46,214 nt of DNA, from positions 41,063 through 87,276 of the forward strand of contig NYYT01000017.1 in NCBI GenBank assembly GCA_002686885.1, written 5' to 3'. The notes beneath the pieces were generated by a model. That model made no database searches and had not been told where the DNA came from. It saw nothing but the letters and a program-made list of their open reading frames with translations. This document shows positions 41,272 through 46,214 of this stretch, in pieces. The DNA is from Pedosphaera sp. Lineage in GTDB: Bacteria > Verrucomicrobiota > Verrucomicrobiia > Limisphaerales > AAA164-E04. The translations under genes were made by a program, and so were the position numbers. Position 1 is the stretch's first letter; every line of letters starts with the position of its first letter.

Positions 41272-41907
41272 TTGAAGAAACGCAAGCAACATTACGGGTT
41301 GATCGGTCTCATGCTTTTGGTCTTTGCTCTCTCGCGCTGGCCTGGGTTGATGCCGATGAATTTCAGTGCCGCCTATGCTCTGGCCTTTTGCGCCGGTCTT
41401 TATTTCTCTCCGAGGATGGCATGGCTGGCCCCGATGGGGGCCATGCTTCTCACGGATTTGCTGCTCAATGCTTACTATGACATGGCCTTCCAATGGTATC
41501 AGCTGGGCAACTACTTGGGTTATGCCCTCTTGATCGGCCTTGGGCGGTGGATGCATCGCAGTGCCCATTGGTCACGCTTGTTAAGCGCGGGCATTCTTGG
41601 AGCCCTTTGTTTTTATCTGATTACCAATACCCTTTCGTGGTGGTTCAATCCATTTGAAGAAGAAGGTTACACACGTGACATGACCGGATGGCTTCTGGCG
41701 CTCACCAAAGGGACCGGTGGCTTTCCCCCCACGTGGATGTTTCTCCGCAACACCCTTGCCAGCGGGGCTCTTTTTACTGGATTGTTTGTAGGTGCGGCCA
41801 AGTGGGTAGAAGCCACTCAGGAGTCGGCTGAGCAGGCCGAAACCGACGTTGAAAGTGAAACAGATTCCCATCCTGTGCCCGAAGAATCTGAGGAAGTGCC
41901 TGCCTGA
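41272..41907 (+). CDS. Predicted integral membrane protein (DUF6580-like)
   Basis: ALSRWPGLMPMNFSAAYALAFCAGLYFSPRMAWLAPMGAMLLTDLLLNAYYDMAFQWYQLGNYLGYALLIGLG; several TM segments and an acidic C-terminus. The initiation codon at 41272 is uncertain. Confidence 0.75.
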   Translation: MKKRKQHYGLIGLMLLVFALSRWPGLMPMNFSAAYALAFCAGLYFSPRMAWLAPMGAMLLTDLLLNAYYDMAFQWYQLGNYLGYALLIGLGRWMHRSAHWSRLLSAGILGALCFYLITNTLSWWFNPFEEEGYTRDMTGWLLALTKGTGGFPPTWMFLRNTLASGALFTGLFVGAAKWVEATQESAEQAETDVESETDSHPVPEESEEVPA

Positions 41908-41942
41908 GGTCGGCGCTTGCTGATGAAGTCGAATTTTGTTGG

Positions 41943-42413
41943 ATGGAGCTCATAGGCCTAATTTCAGATACCCATGATTACTTGGACCCCAAGGTTCCAT
42001 CTTTTTTTCGTGGTGTCTCTCATATCATCCATGCCGGGGACGTTGGGCGCCCCCGCATTCTCCTGGAGTTGGAGCAAATGGCTCCTGTCACAGCCGTTCT
42101 GGGGAATACCGACTATGATCTTGAGTTGAAGGAGCGTGAATGGGTGGAGGTGGGAACCCGACGCATTCTGGTGCACCATATCGTAGATTTGCCTGTGCCA
42201 GAGGAGTCGCTGGCCACCTGTATCCGGCGTCAACGCCCTGATGCCGTTGTTTTCGGTCATACCCACAAGGCCATGCGGCAAACGCTTGGTGGGGTCCTGT
42301 ATATCAATCCCGGTTATGCGGGTAGACGGCGGGCTGGGCTGGACCGTTCAGTGGCCCTCCTCGAGTGCCATGCGAGTGAATGGAAGGTTCGTTTCCTTCC
42401 GCTGGATGGGTGA
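41943..42413 (+). CDS. YfcE/MJ0936-type metallophosphoesterase
   Basis: MELIGLISDTHDY, IIHAGDVGRPRILLELEQMAPVTAVLGNTDYD, VVFGHTHKAMRQTLGGVLYINPG. Confidence 0.93.
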   Translation: MELIGLISDTHDYLDPKVPSFFRGVSHIIHAGDVGRPRILLELEQMAPVTAVLGNTDYDLELKEREWVEVGTRRILVHHIVDLPVPEESLATCIRRQRPDAVVFGHTHKAMRQTLGGVLYINPGYAGRRRAGLDRSVALLECHASEWKVRFLPLDG

Positions 42414-42420
42414 GGGGTGA

Positions 42421-43296
42421 CTAATGCGTCAGGGCGTAATAAACAATGTTGATCCCCATGGGGTAAGAAAGTGCCTCTGAGAAGCGGGAGAAAAACCATT
42501 CGCTCTTGCCCTCTTCTTCCCATCCATCGCTCAAGTCCGTGTTATGACATAACAGGGCCATAATGCGATCTTCATCATCCAGATAGGCAAGGTAATCGGC
42601 AGGAGCTGGTCCCTCATAGCGAATTTCATCTTCCCAAGTTTCATAGACTCCTCGCCCTTTGTTGCGTTCTGCGGAGTCTTCACTGGGCACTTGTGGTTTC
42701 AGTGTCAGAGGAAAGACGGCATTGAAAATCGGGTGACTGAGTTCGAGTGAAACCGGTTTTCGATCAGGAAAAACTTTTTCCATTTCACTGAGAAAATGAG
42801 TCTTCATCGATTCTCCCCAGAAATCATCGACCATCAGGAAACCTCCATTGAGGAGGTAGCGGCTCAAGGCCTTGGCCTCCGGGTCCATGAAGACAAGCCT
42901 TCTGGGGTCGATAATGAAAATGAAAGGGTAGTCAAAAAGCGTGTCATCAGTCAGTTCAAGAGTGCCTCCATCGGGATGCACCTTCATAGAGGTGAGCTGT
43001 TCCAGCCGGTAGGAAAAATTCAGGTCGGCGTTGGGGTAGTCGACACGCCAACCTCCACCTCCGCGCCCCCCCCAACCGCCGCCTCCGGTCGAATACATAA
43101 TCCGCACAAAGGTAAAGATATCCTGGCTGAAGGATTGATCCACGCCCCAATCTGGCACGCCTGCTCTGGAAGCAGGGCCAGGTTCGTTAATCAGGCGCTC
43201 AGAGCCTCTGGATCCGACGCCCTGAGCCCACAGGTCGTGGCATGCCAGCCACAGCCCCAGGCACACTCCAAGGTGAGGGAGAAACTGGGTTTTCAT
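42421..43296 (-). CDS. DUF4159 domain-containing secreted protein
   Basis: FTFVRIMYSTGGGGWGGRGGGGWRVDYPNADLNFSYRLEQLTSMKV, LFDYPFIFIIDPRRLVFMDPEAKALSRYLLNGGFLMVDDFWG. Start at MKTQFLPHLGVCLGLWLACHDLWA. Confidence 0.85.
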   Translation of the reverse strand: MKTQFLPHLGVCLGLWLACHDLWAQGVGSRGSERLINEPGPASRAGVPDWGVDQSFSQDIFTFVRIMYSTGGGGWGGRGGGGWRVDYPNADLNFSYRLEQLTSMKVHPDGGTLELTDDTLFDYPFIFIIDPRRLVFMDPEAKALSRYLLNGGFLMVDDFWGESMKTHFLSEMEKVFPDRKPVSLELSHPIFNAVFPLTLKPQVPSEDSAERNKGRGVYETWEDEIRYEGPAPADYLAYLDDEDRIMALLCHNTDLSDGWEEEGKSEWFFSRFSEALSYPMGINIVYYALTH

Positions 43297-43492
43297 TGAA
43301 ACCGCTATTGCTTTGAGATGATTCAAGAGACGATTGCACCGAAGTGCCTTTCAAAAGTGCTTGAGCCGCATGGACCTGTCAATTGGCAATTCGCTGGGCC
43401 CGGAAGGTCGCAGCTGATGACGCCGATGTCCTCTGGGATTCTTGATTTGTCTTTTCAATTCCCTATGCTTCCCATGTCGAAGGTCCTTTGTG

Positions 43493-44641
43493 ATGGAATT
43501 GCCCTCTGAAGAAATCACGCGCTACGCACGTCACCTCAGCTTGCCCGAGGTGGGGCTCGATGGGCAACTCAAGCTCAAGCAAGCTTCGGTGCTTTGCATT
43601 GGAGCTGGGGGGCTGGGTTCTCCTCTTGCCATGTATCTGGCAGCTGCTGGAGTCGGGCGACTGGGGTTGGTGGATTTTGACGTGGTGGATCTCTCCAACC
43701 TGCAACGGCAAATCATGCATGGTCAGCAGGATATTGGGCGGCCCAAGGTGGACTCAGCACGGGAGACGCTCACCGGCATCAACCCTCATGTGGATCTGGA
43801 GATGCATGCCCATCCGCTGACGCGAGACAATGCCATGGGGCTTTTGCAGGGCTATGATGTGATTGTGGATGGCACGGATAATTTTGCCACCCGCTATTTG
43901 ACCAATGACGCGTGCTTCTTTCTCAACAAGCCCAATGTTTACGGAAGCATCTTTCGATTTGAGGGACAACTGAGTGTGTTTGCACCGCATCTGGGAGGTC
44001 CTTGCTACCGGTGCCTGTATCCCGAACCGCCCCCTCCTGGGATGGTTCCCAGCTGCGCAGAAGGAGGCGTTTTAGGGATTTTGCCAGGAGTCGTTGGCTG
44101 CTTGCAGGCCACCGAAGTCATCAAGCTTTTGCTGGGGCAGGGGGCTTCGATGATCGGTCGGCTCTTGACTTATCATGCCATGGACATGAAATTTCGTGAG
44201 CTCAAGTTACGGCGAGACCCCGAGTGCCCATTGTGTGGGGAGCAACCCAGCATTCGTGATCTCATCAATTATGAGGATTTTTGTGGTGTTACTGCCCGTC
44301 ACGACCCAAACGACATGCATCCAGACGAAGTCACTGTTCAAGAAATGAAGCGCGCCCTGGACGACCCTCAATCGGGGATACAGGTGATCGATGTCAGAGA
44401 AGAAGACGAATGGCGCATCGCCAAGGTGGAAGGAACCACTCTACTGCCTCTGAGTCAGTTGGCCGAGCGGTATACTGAGCTGGATCCCAATCAATCCTAC
44501 TACCTGCACTGCAAGGCAGGTGTGCGATCGCTCAAGGCTTTGGAATTCCTCAGGCAACAGGGTTTTGGGGAGCTCAAGAGTGTTCAGGGAGGCATTTCTG
44601 CCTGGTCGGGTCAAATCGATCCCAGCGTGCCCGCTTACTAA
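43493..44641 (+). CDS. moeB: ThiF/MoeB-family adenylyltransferase with C-terminal rhodanese domain
   Basis: RYARHLSLPEVGLDGQLKLKQASVLCIGAGGLGSPLAMYLAAAGVGRLGLVDFDVVDLSNLQRQ; zinc ligands CYRCLYP and CPLCG; rhodanese loop HCKAGVRSLKALEFL. Confidence 0.93.
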   Translation: MELPSEEITRYARHLSLPEVGLDGQLKLKQASVLCIGAGGLGSPLAMYLAAAGVGRLGLVDFDVVDLSNLQRQIMHGQQDIGRPKVDSARETLTGINPHVDLEMHAHPLTRDNAMGLLQGYDVIVDGTDNFATRYLTNDACFFLNKPNVYGSIFRFEGQLSVFAPHLGGPCYRCLYPEPPPPGMVPSCAEGGVLGILPGVVGCLQATEVIKLLLGQGASMIGRLLTYHAMDMKFRELKLRRDPECPLCGEQPSIRDLINYEDFCGVTARHDPNDMHPDEVTVQEMKRALDDPQSGIQVIDVREEDEWRIAKVEGTTLLPLSQLAERYTELDPNQSYYLHCKAGVRSLKALEFLRQQGFGELKSVQGGISAWSGQIDPSVPAY

Positions 44642-44700
44642 TTCCGAAAAAGTGGCCCTGCCTCGGCCCAAGGACTTCAATCAACCAATCTACCAGAGCG

Positions 44701-45234
44701 ATGGGATTACGCCGAGAAGCCAGAGAAAGAGCCGTCCAGTTTTTGTTTCAGCACGACATGAATCCGGTCGTGACTGAAGACCTGCCTCATCACTTGAATC
44801 ATTTCTGGGAAACGCACCAGCTTTCGGAATCCGGATATGAAAAAGGAAAGGCTACCTGGGGGCGTCAAATCGAGTTACCGCCGCCCACTACCAGAGATCT
44901 TTCTTTGCGGGTGTTTGCTGAAAGCCTGATTCAAGGAGTGTTGGACAACAAGGAGGAACTGGATCAGAGGCTCCAAAAGTACGTCCAAAATTGGGATTTG
45001 AGCCGCATGGCCGTGGTGGATCGCAACGTTCTGCGACTGGCCATTTATGAATTGTTTCATCGTGAGGACATTCCCCCTGTGGTCAGCCTCAACGAAGCCA
45101 TTGAAATTGCCAAACGCTTTTCCACCAAGGAAAGTGGAAAATTTGTCAATGGCATTCTGGACCGTATTCGACAGGACGTGCTAAGGCCTGCTCGCAAGGC
45201 GATCGAACGTTCCAACGGGCGCCATGATCGGTGA
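44701..45234 (+). CDS. nusB: Transcription antitermination factor NusB
   Basis: RREARERAVQFLFQHDMN; DRNVLRLAIYELFHREDIPPVVSLNEAIEIAKRFSTKESGKFVNGILDRI. Confidence 0.95.
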   Translation: MGLRREARERAVQFLFQHDMNPVVTEDLPHHLNHFWETHQLSESGYEKGKATWGRQIELPPPTTRDLSLRVFAESLIQGVLDNKEELDQRLQKYVQNWDLSRMAVVDRNVLRLAIYELFHREDIPPVVSLNEAIEIAKRFSTKESGKFVNGILDRIRQDVLRPARKAIERSNGRHDR

Positions 45235-46039
45235 TCTTCACCTGCACAGCCATCATTCTGATGGTCTTCTCGGGCCAAGCGAAGTCGTCCAGAGAGCCTC
45301 ATCCATAGGGTTGAAGGTTCTTTCACTCACGGATCATGACAGTCGGGAGGGCTGGCAGGAGATGTCCGATCATTGTCAGGCTGCCGGGGTGAGGTGGGTT
45401 CCTGGGATTGAACTCTCCACCACGCATGCTGATCAGGAAATCCATCTGCTGGGTTATTTTCCCTCTGATTCTGGGACGCCCGTTCTCAATGAACATTTGA
45501 CTCGTTTCCAGCAGCGGCGGCGCAAGCGGGTTGAAGACATTCTGAGACAATTGGAGGAAAACGGCATTCCGTGGGATGCTCAGCAAGTCCTCAAAGGCAT
45601 CACTTGCCGGTCACCAGGTCGACCTCACGTGGCAAGAGCTCTGGTCGAACACTCATTGGCCTCCAACGTGGGACAGGCCTTTCGCCGATTTCTCAAAAAA
45701 GGGGCTCAAGGATGGGTGCCCTCGACCTATCCTGCCACCATGGAAATGATTCGCCTGATCCACGCGGAAAGGGGGTTGGCCGTCATGGCTCACCCCGGCC
45801 TTGGGATTCCCAATGAGGTTTTGGTAGATCTGGCAAGCCAGGGCTTGGATGGGGTTGAAGCCTTTCACTCTTCGCACAAACCGAGTCTGGTCAAAAAATA
45901 CCTTCATCTGGCTGATCAGCTTGGATTGATGGTCACTGGCGGTTCTGACTGTCATGGTCCGATGCCTGGAGGGATGCGTATGGGGAAGACGCGGCTTGAG
46001 TCGCCTTTCTTGGAGCGTTTCCTGGAAAGGTTGACATAA
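45224..46039 (+). CDS. PHP-domain phosphoesterase (RNase AM/TrpH-like)
   Basis: MIGDLHLHSHHSDGLLGPSEVVQRASSIGLKVLSLTDHDSREGWQE; GIELSTTHADQEIHLLGYF; MVTGGSDCHGPMPG. Confidence 0.93.
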   Translation: MIGDLHLHSHHSDGLLGPSEVVQRASSIGLKVLSLTDHDSREGWQEMSDHCQAAGVRWVPGIELSTTHADQEIHLLGYFPSDSGTPVLNEHLTRFQQRRRKRVEDILRQLEENGIPWDAQQVLKGITCRSPGRPHVARALVEHSLASNVGQAFRRFLKKGAQGWVPSTYPATMEMIRLIHAERGLAVMAHPGLGIPNEVLVDLASQGLDGVEAFHSSHKPSLVKKYLHLADQLGLMVTGGSDCHGPMPGGMRMGKTRLESPFLERFLERLT

Positions 46040-46104
46040 AATGGGCATCGACAAACGTTGATGGCATGGATTACCTATGAATTTCTTAACGTTGCTGATT
46101 TAGC

Positions 46105-46214
46105 ATGGGATTCTTTCAAAAGCTCAAGGAGCGTCTAGGACGCACGCAAGACAGACTTGTTCATGAAATCCGCCGCATTGTCTCCCGCTCACCTCGGTTG
46201 ACTGCACAGAGCGC
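46105..46214 (+). CDS. ftsY: Signal recognition particle receptor FtsY, 5' fragment
   Basis: ATG 46105 gives MGFFQKLKERLGRTQDRLVHEIRRIVSRSPRLTAQS, open to the window edge; resembles the FtsY N/G-domain start. Confidence 0.72.
   Translation, partial: MGFFQKLKERLGRTQDRLVHEIRRIVSRSPRLTAQS

Noticed and set aside
1-46214. Mobile element, CRISPR array, tRNA or rRNA
   Set aside because: No transposase/integrase motifs, regularly spaced repeats or recognisable RNA genes were seen by eye. A tool-based scan (tRNAscan, Rfam, CRISPR finder) would be needed to exclude small elements.

Overview
This is a gene-dense chromosomal window with a PVC-type, probably Verrucomicrobia-like, gene content. I base that on the protein families present: DUF1501, DUF1549/DUF1553 with planctomycete-type cytochrome c, secreted Gfo/Idh/MocA proteins and H-X9-DG pseudopilins. 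It runs from a 3' lexA fragment at the left edge to a 5' ftsY fragment at the right edge. Housekeeping genes include trpB, pabB, mfd, a moeB/thiF-rhodanese gene, nusB, a PHP phosphoesterase, a YfcE-like phosphoesterase, an M24 peptidase, a D-2-hydroxyacid dehydrogenase, two HtrA proteases and an OmpR/HAMP two-component system. Bases 18.7-37.5 kb form an accessory island of exported redox and glycan-related proteins. I saw no tRNA, rRNA, CRISPR array or transposase. The standout is directly downstream of lexA: one uninterrupted 1516-codon ORF that fuses a catalytically intact-looking Y-family polymerase (DinB/Pol IV type) to a full C-family polymerase (DnaE/DnaE2 type). It looks like a one-protein version of the lexA-imuA-imuB-dnaE2 mutagenesis cassette. 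Secondary points of interest: a two-TM protein with a ParB-like N-terminal 'LGRGLEELM' peptide; an SGNH-propeller-azurin fusion; a tandem cytochrome c/FGE-like fusion; a likely single-base frameshift separating a signal peptide from a di-heme peroxidase; and a minimal ECF-like sigma protein.
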